A DNA stretch of 10,085 nt from Saccoglossus kowalevskii. Its lineage: Eukaryota > Hemichordata > Enteropneusta > Harrimaniidae. Numbering within the stretch: the stretch's first letter is position 1; every line of letters begins with the position of its first letter. The notes beneath the pieces were generated by a model. The model was given only the letters and a program-made list of their open reading frames with translations, made no database searches and was not told where the DNA came from. Position numbers and translations under genes: made by a program. The stretch lies in assembly GCF_000003605.2 (NCBI RefSeq), contig NW_003119933.1, positions 10,844 through 20,928 of the forward strand, written 5' to 3'. Shown here piece by piece: positions 1-9,828 of this stretch.

Positions 1-4
1 TTCG

Positions 5-157
5 TGATGATATCTTCAATTCTCTAATTTTGGTGAATATTTTAGTCATTTTTGGTAGAAAGTGATATTTTCGACTTCTTGTTAAAAACTGTAAGTCCGA
101 TTGCTTTGATACTATACATATTGTTCATTTTCTGATGATGTCTTCAGTTCTTTAATT
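5..157. repeat. Diverged direct repeat, about 128-nt period
   Basis: The segments at 5-29 and 133-157 (TGATGAT-TCTTCA-TTCT-TAATT) differ at only three of 25 positions. The intervening sequence shows no clear third unit. This may be the tail of a tandem-unit element that begins outside the window. From 158 to 415 nothing further is recognised except one TACATGTA octamer (263-270). Confidence 0.5.
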
Positions 158-417
158 GAAATGTGCATTTCTAACAGCGGAGGCTATCTCAGCCGATAGG
201 CTGCTTGTATATATATACTATGATTGATTTCTTTAATATAGGTCAAACCTAAAATGCAGCTATACATGTATAAACGTACATTTCACAGTATGTAGCAGAT
301 TTTTCAAAAATAATGCAAAATAATATTCCACTTGAAAGAAACATTGTATGTAAATAATGTATTCATAATAGTGTAAATATGGTACAATCTAAACCTTATA
401 TCAGGGGGTTCATTATA

Positions 418-625
418 CTGTAGAATACTTTATTTTCGCTTGGAATTTATTTTCGCTATTTTCGCTGAAGGGACGATTCCATGAAAATAAAATCCAGCGA
501 ATATACATTTTTTCCTATATTTTACATTAATCTCAACAAAAATCAGTGAAAATAAATTTCAAGCAAAACGCCCAAAAAGCCTTTTCAGCGAAAATTAATT
601 CCAGCGAAAATAAAGTATTCCACAG
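418..625 (+). mobile_element. MITE family 1, copy 1 (208 nt, intact ends)
   Basis: This compact element is flanked by TA on both sides (416-417 and 626-627), consistent with a TA target-site duplication. The terminal inverted repeats are about 40 nt long. The left end CTGTAGAATACTTTATTTTC and the reverse complement of the right end CTGTGGAATACTTTATTTTC match with one difference, and the match continues through a second TTTTCGCT block with one indel and one further mismatch. TTTTCGCT or its complement AGCGAAAA recurs in both halves. There is no coding capacity. TA duplication and size suggest a Tc1/mariner-type non-autonomous element; this class assignment is inference. Confidence 0.85.
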
Positions 626-627
626 TA

Positions 628-2210
628 GTTTAATTTAAGATTGTTCTTAAAATGGATGTTAGTGTGAGCATAAACTTCCTTATTGGACCATCTCACATAC
701 TGTAGTTGAAATCCTCAATATGCAGTACAAAAAGCAATCCTAGCCATCCTTGAAGACAAGAATAATATGCTGAATTGTCTTGAAATTGAGTTGGTTATCC
801 CTTGCATTATAGAATGCTACAAAGCCAAAGACATTATGTAATTACTAGCCATGAAAGAAAGTGAAATAAGAAATAGCTTATTCTTCAGTCTATGAATTGT
901 GTCAAAATTACATTCAATGGGAATAACACGTCTCTCATGATTGATTTGGAAAGAATCTCATTTTGTGGAGACCTTGTTCGAAATTGATTTTTTTTTCACT
1001 CAAATATATGAGTTTCAGTGTTGTATCCTTGCCACTATGTAAGTGGCTGTAATTGGATATTGATCTGAAGCTTACGTCTTGTCTGTGGTAGTGGTAGAGG
1101 GCGCTCTATTTATCTTACAATGGGACTTGCCAGAGACCAGTTCAACACTACCATAGATACTTATTACAAGAAAAAATGTGGGGGTGCTGCAGTATGATCT
1201 TGTGTCTTTCTTTTAATTTGCATATTCAACTCTCTCTATTTTTACGTACGTGGTACTAAACATCAATGTTCTAGCGATTTTAATTTGACAAGATAAAAAT
1301 CATCCTAATGCCTGATTCCTGGCGATTCAACATTAAGTGTACCGTAGTCATTTTAATGAAATAATTATACACGTTATCCCTTTGAGCGATAATATGCAAA
1401 TCAGTGCTACTGGGAAAACAGTGATAAACAACTATGCCAGAGGAAGTTTTGCACAGAACAGCTCATGTAAATCAAACACATGACGTACAACATACGTTGA
1501 ATGGAATACCTATTCATTTCCTTTGACTTTTTCTGCAGTTGTGTGTCAATGTTCTTTCTAGCGTCTATCACGCAAGCCAACATAATGCACACTAAAATTC
1601 AATATTGCCCTCTGAGATGGTACTCTTCGGTGGTCTAATATGCTGGGACTTAATTGATAGTATGAAAATGAGCAATTTGATGGAAACGCACATTATTCAA
1701 AAGTTCATCTTAATTTTCCTTTCATTGTAAATCTTTACAAAACCATAAGTGTCAGTACACAGTTTAGAAGTGTTAAACCTAGAGTGACTGAATAATATGA
1801 TAAATGAGGAACGCAGATGTCCAGCTGATTTCAATAACGGTGAAATGATGGTAACCAGCTGATCTCACAAGTACGACTCACCTTTATTGATGACATCCTT
1901 TACTTTAACTGCAAGATTGTGAAATGAGAGCAGGATTGAATTTTGTTATTATTATCAGCATTTACGTTATTGTTAATGAAATTTCAACAAAATTATGAAA
2001 AACGATCATCAACATTAAGATGTGGAAATCTTTGAAAATTGGACATTGAGGATGATTATTTAATGTATTGAAAAATTACAAAAAATAATGCAGTTTTTTT
2101 CTAAAACTTCCAGGTTTTTGACATTTTGCTTTTTCACACATTTTCCTCCAGTGATTCTAACTTGCACATATTAATTATTGCTTTGAATACCGAAGTCTTA
2201 TTTTGTCAAC
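628..2210. other. Intronic stretch with no recognised gene
   Basis: There is no coding signal on either strand. A 12-nt AGAGGGCGCTCT motif (1096-1107) stands out as GC-rich in an AT-rich setting. It resembles short GC-rich motifs common in repeat remnants, but no element boundaries are visible around it. A 61-codon minus-strand open frame (1407-1592) looks like chance. Confidence 0.6.
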
Positions 2211-2302
2211 CGGTGATCGTTGGCATAGTGGTTTAATTGTTGCATCTGACTCATGATTATATCTAGTGGTGAATATCTAAACAATTTCAATCCGTACCTG
2301 GG
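2211..2302 (+). repeat. Possible degenerate tRNA-derived SINE head
   Basis: TGGCATAGTGG at 2221-2231 is a good match to a pol III A box (TGGCNNAGTGG). ATTTCAATCC at 2284-2293 resembles a decayed B box (GGTTCGANNCC). The spacing is longer than in an ordinary short-arm tRNA and the cloverleaf does not close convincingly, so it is not a functional tRNA gene. A tRNA-derived SINE 5' region is the most likely explanation, but the tail cannot be delimited. Confidence 0.35.
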
Positions 2303-2710
2303 TGAGTGTGTCACATTATATCATAATGCCATTATGCTATGAAGATAGTCACACTGGCTTGTCACATAGTGCCAAATTATAATATGGTCTCTGTGGCAAA
2401 ATGCACTATACACTTATAATTTGCATATAAAAAAGGGCACTAAAGAAAACAGTGACATTAAATGTCTAAAACTGTCACCTGGCGACATTTTACTTTTTCT
2501 CACCATAAACATTTTACATTTTTATGTTCAACAACATGGATTACATACATGCTGTACAAATGTACTCCATTGGATACAGGTTTTGATCAGAGTTTTCAAA
2601 AGAAATTATGGGAAAAATTATGAGAGTCAATTTTGTGAAACTATATAGAGTGACAAAAGTTTACTTTGATGCTTAAATGAATAACAAAAAATACTGTTTT
2701 TGACGCCAGT
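2303..2710. other. Intronic stretch with no recognised gene
   Basis: This is AT-rich sequence that could include the body of the SINE-like unit upstream. A 75-codon open frame (2421-2648) has no recognisable motif, an amino-acid composition like random AT-rich DNA, and no splice or homology support, so it is not called as a gene. Confidence 0.6.
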
Positions 2711-3390
2711 GTGCAAAGCACACAATGGGAACTAGTCTTCGAGGTTAGTGTGTCTGGGTGTCTGTTCCACTGATATCTTGAGAATCAATTAACAGATTTT
2801 AATGAAACTTGGTACATCGATGCTCTGGCATAATGCTCAGATCTGATTAGTTTTCAGTTGAAATCTGTGTATATTAATGACCTAATACACCACTATCTCA
2901 ATCACTCATCAGATTCAATGAAACTTGCTACATAGATGCTCCGGGATAAGCCATTACATGCTCAGTTTAGGGTTAAATTTTGTGCTTACTAATTACCTAA
3001 TTTGCATAAATTAGACAATTTATAGGCACTCCTATCTTTTGATGAAACTACATGTAGGTTCATAGGTGCTTTGGGATAATCCACAGATCTGATTACTTCA
3101 GGGTTGAAATCCATGCATATTAATTACCTGTTATCATGTGTCCTTCTTAATATGCATAACTGTAATGTACAAAGCACTGCTGTAGATAACAAAATACAAC
3201 CAGTGCTATAATAAAGACATCTGACAGTGTGATACATGTATGACTAATATATCAGATGACTATAGTCATGTGACCTCAATAATATGCATAACTGTAATAT
3301 CTTAATTAAGTACTTTTGCAGATAGGAACACGTAACTGGTGCTATAGTTTTGTTGTCTGACCAAAATATCAAGTCAACAAATATGGTCAT
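2711..3390 (+). repeat. Composite interspersed repeat with two kinds of tandem unit
   Basis: The head reads ACAATGGGA, GGTTAGTGTGTCTGGGTGTC, then CACTGATATCT. Three diverged units of about 110-120 nt follow, starting near 2791, 2907 and 3030. Each contains AATGAAACTT or GATGAAACT, a TACATAGATGCTC-like block, GGGATAA, CTGATTA, GGTTGAAAT and ATTAATTACCT. After these come two units of 132-nt period starting at 3135 and 3267 (CATGTG, CCT, AATATGCATAACTGTAAT, GTGCTATA, TCTGAC). The head recurs at 9981-10085, so this is an interspersed family and not a local duplication. No ORF is present and the class is unassigned. Confidence 0.7.
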
Positions 3391-3482
3391 TATTTTATTA
3401 AATATTTATTTATTGTTATCAGTACATGTAAACCATAGCTACTTGTAACCACCCTAACTATTACTTGCAGTTATATTTAAAT

Positions 3483-3631
3483 GTTGTATTTGCTCTATTA
3501 GAAGCATATGTGCTCACTGTAAAGACAAGTCTATGGATAAAATAACACATATTTTAATGATTTTGCATGCAATAAACACAATTTTTTGCTTTATTTGTAT
3601 TGAAGATGTGCTTCTAATATAGTAAATACAG
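3483..3631 (-). mobile_element. MITE family 2, copy A (uninterrupted)
   Basis: This element of about 149 nt has inverted ends: TTGTATTTGCTCTATTAGAAGC on the left and GCTTCTAATATAGTAAATACAG on the right, followed by TA. Reverse-complemented, it aligns with the sequence flanking MITE copy 3 (CTGTATT-CTATTAGAAG, then AAAAATTG, then CCATAGAC). The left terminus is eroded (TG where TA is expected). It has no coding capacity. The orientation sign is arbitrary, set opposite to copy B. Confidence 0.65.
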
Positions 3632-3706
3632 TATTTTTTATTTCTACTCCATGCCCCCAATACCTTCAGCACATTCAGTTCATTCTAAGCTTTTTATTTT
3701 TTTCAG

Positions 3707-3792
3707 GTTGAAAGAGAAATTGCAATTATGAAGTTAATTGAGCATCCACATGTTTTAGGTCTATATGATGTTTATGAAAATAGAAAACATTT
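3707..3792 (+). CDS. BRSK: BRSK/SAD kinase, internal exon A (N-lobe, alpha-C helix to beta-4)
   Basis: This internal exon of 86 nt encodes [19 protein letters not shown] followed by YDVYENRKH and the first two bases of a Leu codon. It is the kinase alpha-C helix, with its conserved Glu in EREI (codon 3716-3718) expected to salt-bridge the ATP-binding Lys encoded upstream, followed by HPHV and strand beta-4. The 5' boundary is a strong acceptor: branch-like TTCTAAGC near 3683-3690, a T-rich tract and CAG at 3704-3706. The donor is GTAAGT at 3793. Reading starts in phase 0 and ends with a split codon TT|A. BRSK/SAD kinases are LKB1-activated Ser/Thr kinases of the AMPK-related family, known for roles in neuronal polarity and presynaptic organisation. 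Gly sits where I recall vertebrate BRSKs having Lys (VLKL); from memory some invertebrate orthologues also have Gly. The upstream exon with the glycine loop and VAIK is not in the 3.7 kb before it. Confidence 0.95.
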
Positions 3793-4105
<313 letters not shown>

Positions 4106-4137
4106 TAAGTTTCTCTGATTTGCAAACATTATACATA

Positions 4138-4345
4138 CTGTAGAATACATTATTTTCGCTTGAAATTTATTTTTCGCTATTTTCGCTGAAGGGATGATTC
4201 CGTGAAAATAAAATCCAGCGAATATACTTTTTTTCCTATATTTCACATTAAACTCATCAAAAATCAGTGAAAATAAATTCCATACAAAACGCCCAAAAAG
4301 CCTTTCAGCGAAAATTATTTCCAGCGAAAATAAGGTATTCCACAG
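4138..4345 (+). mobile_element. MITE family 1, copy 2 (208 nt, intact ends)
   Basis: It has the same orientation, length and ends as copy 1, flanked by TA at 4136-4137 and 4346-4347. A by-eye alignment shows about 15 differences over 208 nt, including two compensating single-base indels (roughly 93% identity). It lies in the intron after exon B, starting 33 nt beyond the exon's last base, so it inserted very near a functional splice donor. Confidence 0.87.
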
Positions 4346-4709
4346 TAGTTTCCTGGGTAGTTATTTCAATGATTTATATACAGGTATTGTCAAGTCTTTG
4401 GTACATGTAATAGTACCGGGTATATATCCACAAACATGTGTTGTCATGTAGCAATCTTTATTTGGATACCAATGTTTGTTTCTATAGCAACATTGACTTT
4501 GTGATATCCTCATAGAATTTAAGCCCTACTCTATCCAGAAGCCATTTTGAATTAGAAATTTGTATATAAACAAAGCGTCGTACATGTAATTCAGAAACTA
4601 GATACATGTATCTTAAGTTTTGTCTTCAAGTTCACAATCACGGGGAACAACTTGATATATATTCCAGAAGGTTTAATTTCTGTGTCAAAAATGTGTAAGC
4701 CTTGGTCAC
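4346..4709. other. Intronic stretch with no recognised gene
   Basis: This is AT-rich unique-looking sequence with three TACATGTA octamers (4402, 4581 and 4603). No ORF, repeat termini or splice-like exon is visible. Confidence 0.6.
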
Positions 4710-5470
4710 TTACCGTATAATCTCTTGAATAGGCGTCACTCTAATTTAGGCGTCAGGGAAGAGCGAGAGACCTTAATTTGGATCTGAAACAGGCGTCACA
4801 AAATGTTGAAAAATTAGTCAATCAAAATAACTGTTCACATTTTTTTTTTTTTTGGTAACAAAAATTATATTCTAAAAGAAGTTTCATATAAAAACAAACA
4901 CGAATGCATTGCTTAGTAGCAAATGATCTCGGTACGGTAGCGCAATCCGATCATGATGCGTTTCACTAGTGAATAACTTACTTGTTTTTGAAGTTTTGCA
5001 GTTGATGACTATTACTCAGTAGTGATTATAATGACTTCCAAAAAATAAATTCGCTGAATTGTTATGCGATACGATATCGGCCATGTTGGTTTATGCATAC
5101 GAATGACCTTATAACTGCTCTTTGACCTGATAGGTCAAGTCGCTTATTAACCAATCAAAATGCTAGATGGTGCCAACGTGTTTGAATTACAAACTCATTT
5201 AAATATGTTAATGACAGTTCATCGACTTCTTGGTGAATGTAACACGAAAGAGATTTACCGTTGTTGTAGTGCAATCTTTTGGCTTTGATTTTGATGGGAA
5301 AACGGCATGATTTTTTTTTTCAAAAAATAAACTGAGCATTGAAGAATAATTTATCACTTTTTACGGTAATAACAACTCATTGTCGAAACGCAGTTTACCC
5401 ATTCACGCTACCCACAATAAACATTGTACTCTTGAATAGGCGTCAATGACTAAATTAGACTCTAATTTAC
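4710..5470. repeat. Region with repeated AGGCGTCA motifs, candidate non-autonomous transposon
   Basis: TTACCGTATAAT (from 4710) leads into CTCTTGAATAGGCGTCA (4722-4738). AGGCGTCA recurs at 4748 and 4791, and the full 17-nt string recurs exactly at 5429-5445, 707 nt downstream in the same orientation. TTACCGTA at 4710-4717 has an inverted match, TACGGTAA, at 5362-5369. The inner sequence has more CG dinucleotides than its surroundings and includes TTAACCAATCAAAATG (CCAAT-like). These features fit an old DNA-transposon remnant, but no clean terminal inverted repeat or target-site duplication defines it. Confidence 0.5.
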
Positions 5471-6714
5471 ACTCACACAGCTTACATACTCAGGGAGGTT
5501 TAGAAAAAAAATCCCAGCATTGTTTTTCACCAAATTCTCACAAAACAGAACCTTTAAGGATTAGTATAGTCTTAAGGTATCGCTATATAAGAACGCAAGT
5601 AATCAATCACTGGTAGATATCAATTTTTAATCAATGATTCCAATTTATTGCTTGTTTCCCTCAATTACAAATTACTTCCATTCCATTTTAAGTTACTCCT
5701 CCCGAGAGATCCTTACAACTTGGAAGGTAATTGCGCTCTACATGTATTTATAAAAAAAGGTTACCCTCTTTGATGGAGTGTTGATGTGAATTGTATCTGC
5801 CTGGCCAACAAATGTTGTTATCACAAGTGGGTAGAGTCCATTAATTGCTCCTAAATAGTGAGCTTCTATACAGCATATCACCCTGTGTACTACACTGCAC
5901 AGTTACGGCAATTGATACGTATTGGAAATCTAATTGTACTTGTCTTTTACCACTTCAACCACTTTGTCTTCTCCCTAGTCCTCTTTGTTCTCAATTAGGG
6001 TCTCCTTTCTTTGGATATACAATTACATGTACCTGTAGTGTTCTCACCAGATATGAGACTCAAAACATTTTCCTCATGGTTTAAGTTTTTTGTCACAAGT
6101 TTTCCACGCTCATGATACAAATTTTCTCACAAAAATGTCAGAAAATACAAGTGACAATACAAAGTGTAGAATAAAATATGATAAACATTTGTGCATATAC
6201 TTTATTTCTGTCTGTACTTCCACATATACTGTACATATGTAGATGAGTAATTGTCTTATACTTTCTGAAAACTAATGGAACTATTGTATCCTATGTATTT
6301 AATTCCTGGTAAGAACATTGTATCTGATTTGTACATGTCAAACTTACTCCATTAATTTCTTACTACCTTCACTTTACCAATGTACACATGTACCTATATT
6401 CTCCAAGTTTTATTAATAATAATAATTTTAATTGAAACTGTATCCCAGTGTTGGAATTTGGTCAAGAATACAATAAAGTAACAACTACAAACAAGTACAG
6501 TAGTTGAAAACAGAAATTAGATGAACAGAATATTTCCTTAATATGTGTTGGTTGGTTGAGGCAGCTGATATTTTAGGATTGTATGCTTTTGATATTTTTT
6601 CTCTTGGCATTTTCTGGTTGAATTGATCGATGTTTTTATTTATTTAACAATTTATGATATCTTTAAAAATCTGGGAGTAACAATACCTTATAAAGTGAAC
6701 AGGTTTCTAGCAAA
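5471..6714. other. Intronic stretch with no recognised gene
   Basis: This is AT-rich sequence without recognisable exons. A 79-codon open frame (5845-6084) is Cys/Leu/Ser-rich with no domain, no signal of coding constraint and no splice context, and is treated as chance. TACATGTA occurs at 5739 and 6024. Confidence 0.6.
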
Positions 6715-6900
6715 ATAACAAAATAATTTTAACTGGAATTAATTTTAGCTGCAAATACATTTTGGCTGTTTTGTTTTTGCAGTTTATTTTCACTGATTTA
6801 AGATTAGATGAATATGTAAAATACAGAAAAAAGGATTTCCACTGGATTTTATTCTAACTGATTCATCTGTTCAGTGAAAATAGCAAGAAATGTAAAAGTT
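6715..6900 (-). mobile_element. MITE family 1, copy 4 (old, degenerate, reverse)
   Basis: The sequence follows the reverse complement of family 1 in order: ACTGGAATTAATTTTAGCTG, then TTTTGGCTGTTTTG, TTTATTTTCACTGATTT, TGTAAAATACAGAAAAAA, CTGGATTTTATT and TTCAGTGAAAATAGC. Both termini are eroded and no TA duplication can be assigned, so the ends are approximate. It is much more diverged than copies 1 and 2 and probably represents an older insertion. Confidence 0.7.
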
Positions 6901-7627
6901 ATAATATAATAAAATACCCATCATTTCATCTCATAAATACTGATGAGCTATATAAATACTTATATCTTATGAATAATCTCAGACTTTTTTGAGTGTTACT
7001 GCATATAAAGTAGTTTACAAGGATCTATCTTGTTATTTGGATCGAGACTGTCTGGCTATTTTGAATGGTTACATGTTGTAATATTAATTATACCTTTATA
7101 TGGCTCTTACATACCCGTAGTTGTAGTCGCATGTGGTATTTACTTCTAACTCACATCAAAACATTTCTAGCTTGGCAAAATATCTGTCGTCGAAAACTTT
7201 TCTTGTGGATGCGATAAAAACATCAATTATTTCATTACTAGTTGTGTGCCGTGATATATGTAGATAAATACAGATGAACAATAAGTGCTGCCCATATTCC
7301 CATTCACAGTTGTATTGTGGCCAAACTTACAGGTAGTTCAAAGCTCTTTCAATTTTGAATAAAATGTCCGAAAATCAAATTTGAAAATTGTGGTATTCGC
7401 TAGTTTAAATCAATATCTGTTGAAAAATGCTCCACATAAAATACTAACTTTGTAATAAATCCATCTTCAATCATCGAACAAAGAATCCCACGTGTGATTC
7501 AGTAACTTGATGACAATCTTAGATGCTGAAATCTCAATCTTATCCAAATCTACTGCTTGGTGATGTTTGATTATTTTTATGTGAATATCTTACAAATACC
7601 ATAACTGTATTTATCATATTACACATA
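6901..7627. other. Intronic stretch with no recognised gene
   Basis: This is AT-rich sequence between two reverse MITE copies. No ORF, repeat terminus or regulatory motif that I can support is visible. Confidence 0.6.
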
Positions 7628-7980
7628 CTGTATTAGCTCTATTAGAAGTGCATCTCAAAAAGAAGCACATGTGAATACAAAAATTGCATTAACTGTACAC
7701 TGTATCATTCAAATATTACTGTAAAATACTTTATTTCAGCTGGAATTATAATTTTCGCTGAAAAAAACTTTTTGGGTGTTTTGTATGGAATTTAGTTTCA
7801 CTTATTTCTGTGGAGTTAAATGTAAAATATAGGAAAAAATGTATATTCACAGGATTTTATTTTCACTGAATCATTCCTTCAGTGAAAATAGCGAAAATAA
7901 AAGTATTTTACAGTACTTACTTTGACCATAGACATGCTTCTGTAATTTATGTAAGCATTACTAATAGGGGTGAATATGGT
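7628..7980 (+). mobile_element. MITE family 2, copy B, split by MITE family 1 copy 3
   Basis: The left part, 7628-7716, begins with TA then CTGTATTAGCTCTATTAGAA. The right part, from 7916 to about 7980 (TTACTTTGACCATAGACATG, TTCTGTAA, AGCATTACTAATAG), continues the same element after the inserted family 1 copy. Removing 7719-7913 and one TA gives a contiguous element of about 156 nt, comparable to copy A. The right boundary is approximate. Confidence 0.62.
7719..7913 (-). mobile_element. MITE family 1, copy 3 (reverse, nested)
   Basis: This is a 195-nt reverse-oriented copy flanked by TA (7717-7718 and 7914-7915), starting CTGTAAAATACTTTATTTCA and ending AAAAGTATTTTACAG. Internal blocks (CTTTTTGGGTGTTTTG, ATATAGGAAAAAATGTATATTC, TTCAGTGAAAATAGCGAAAA) match the reverse complement of copies 1 and 2. 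It is shorter by about 13 nt because of internal deletions. It interrupts a copy of MITE family 2. Confidence 0.82.
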
Positions 7981-7985
7981 ATTAA

Positions 7986-8336
<351 letters not shown>

Positions 8337-8360
8337 TAGTTCTTCATGAAAAGTGAATAA

Positions 8361-8385
8361 TGTGTGTATGTGTGTGTGTGTGTGT
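8361..8385. repeat. TG dinucleotide microsatellite
   Basis: A run of TG with one TA interruption (TGTGTGTATG then an uninterrupted TG tract), starting 85 nt past the donor of exon C. It is likely length-polymorphic. Confidence 0.95.
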
Positions 8386-9124
8386 AGGCTGTGATTACGT
8401 TGCTAGCATATTTCACAGCCGCCAGAAATAGAGACCCTGTGTGATTGGAAATAAAATTAATTTCTGATGCCCTCCAAAAAAAACCATTATAACATTGTTT
8501 GTATTTGTTTTAACCCTAATGTGGTCAAGTAAATGTTAAAGTACATGGAGCTGATAAGCTTGGGGTTAATTTTGTGGCCCTGCAATTTTGCAATCTGAAT
8601 ATATTATACATACCACTGTGAAGGATGGCAATGTTAGGGGAGTACATGCCTAGCATGCCAACTTTAATACATGTATGCATTAAAGCAGGCTCTTTACAGA
8701 TACATATGAAGCCCATGTGAAAAGACTCTTAATTAATATGTATCAGGTGTAGGTGATTATTTTCAAGTCTGCCAGCTGAGTATGATAGTAATTCTCATCA
8801 CAAGTACTGATACTTGTAAGATTATATAATAACTATTTATAGAAAAACACAGACAGTTCCTTGCTTATGCTTTTCTTTTGTGGACAGTTTATAAACTCCT
8901 CATATCATAAATTACTGACAATCCACATTCATGTTATTTTGACATATTTATTGTTCACTAGTAATTCTTTTGTGTCATTCTTTTACCAGATAATTTTATT
9001 TAAAGCCTAATATTTATACATGTAGTTGTCTGGTTTTATTTTTATGTGCTATGTTTGTGCAGATATATTTGACTTAAACATGAGACGAATAATGGTCTGA
9101 TTCAATTCATATTTGGTGCCATTG

Positions 9125-9228
9125 AGGCCCAGAAAAAAAAGTCAAATTATTTTCCAAAATTGATGCAGCATACATTAATTAATTTTTTTATTTCTAAAAA
9201 ATTGAGACACTTGTATTTTTCTGGGCCT
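9125..9228. repeat. Inverted repeat (AGGCCCAGAAAAA arms)
   Basis: AGGCCCAGAAAAA at 9125-9137 and TTTTTCTGGGCCT at 9216-9228 are exact 13-nt inverted arms around an A/T-rich centre. A related segment begins at 9321 (CCAGAAAAAA, then GTCAATTCATTTTTCAAAAT, TTGAT and ATTTTTTTAATTTT). It matches the left arm plus interior (GTCAAATTATTTTCCAAAAT, TTGAT) in direct orientation, so two diverged copies of a small palindromic element are likely. Confidence 0.55.
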
Positions 9229-9695
9229 ACTGTTAAAATTACAAGTCGCGTACATTTATGTCATAGACATTGATTAAAATTCAATGTATTATGTTCTTTT
9301 ATACGATATCAATTTTAAGTCCAGAAAAAAAAAAGATAACTACAGTTTCAGGTCAATTCATTTTTCAAAATTGATCTGTGTGCACATTTTTTTAATTTTA
9401 ATATTTTGATCATCTGGCGGCCATATTTACCTTGCCTGTCAGGCACACTTTCACAGATTTTGCTTAATTTTTTTATCTTCAGTTATTTTTAGATTTCAAT
9501 GAAATTTAACCAATTTGTGGTAATTTTCATGAAAAGAAAAATCACAATTTTAATTTGATTAATTTAATTTGATTATCAGGCTTGCCTGAGCTGATATTAT
9601 TCAAACTTGACCTGATTTTCACTTTGATTCAAAATGGCAGCTGGTGGATATCTTAGTTTTATTTTTTAAGTGTTCTTAACCATTGCCCGAACATT

Positions 9696-9828
9696 AATTG
9701 ATTGATTTTGTTCAAAGGTCAAACTAGGAACAAAGACAAAACATGTATGTATACATGTACATATGCACATTTGTTTTTCACTTCATTGACCTTTGGTTGG
9801 TGGTCAATTTAATTTCACCAAATCAATT
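9696..9828. repeat. Palindromic element with nested hairpin arms
   Basis: The outer arms are AATTGATT (9696-9703) and AATCAATT (9821-9828). The inner arms are CAAAGGTCAA (9713-9722) and TTGACCTTTG (9786-9795). Near the centre, ACATGTAT-GT-ATACATGT forms a further short hairpin. This stacked symmetry suggests a small foldback element. The AGGTCA half-sites also resemble nuclear-receptor half-sites, but palindromy explains both. Confidence 0.5.

Larger units (their letters stand above)
1..3706 (+). other. 3' part of the long intron upstream of exon A
   Basis: At least 3706 nt of non-coding sequence ends at the CAG acceptor before exon A. I searched by eye for the preceding BRSK exon (glycine-loop GKGQTG, VAIK, and a K ending before VEREI) on the plus strand and did not find it, so the intron must continue beyond the window edge. 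No transcription start, CpG-rich promoter or TATA context is convincing here. Only short chance ORFs occur. The mobile elements inside it are listed separately. Confidence 0.85.

Noticed and set aside
1407-1592. 61-codon minus-strand open frame
   Set aside because: It is short and motif-free, inside a large intron, with no coding evidence.
2211-2302. Functional tRNA gene
   Set aside because: The B box is degenerate, A-to-B spacing is long, and the acceptor and anticodon stems do not pair convincingly.
2421-2648. 75-codon open frame
   Set aside because: Its composition is typical of AT-rich non-coding DNA and it has no motif or neighbour support.
2791-3390. CRISPR array
   Set aside because: The units are long, diverged and not separated by uniform spacers, and the window is clearly animal nuclear DNA.
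5150-5170. CCAAT-type promoter near TTAACCAATCAAAATG
   Set aside because: A lone CCAAT-like match with no initiator, no downstream exon and a position inside a repeat-like region is not enough to call a promoter.
5845-6084. 79-codon open frame as a small secreted or membrane protein
   Set aside because: It is Cys/Leu-rich but has no convincing signal peptide, no domain and no splice context, and an open frame of this length is expected by chance in this much sequence.
8525-8716. 63-codon minus-strand open frame
   Set aside because: It is short, has no recognised domain, and overlaps AT-rich intron with a TACATGTA octamer.
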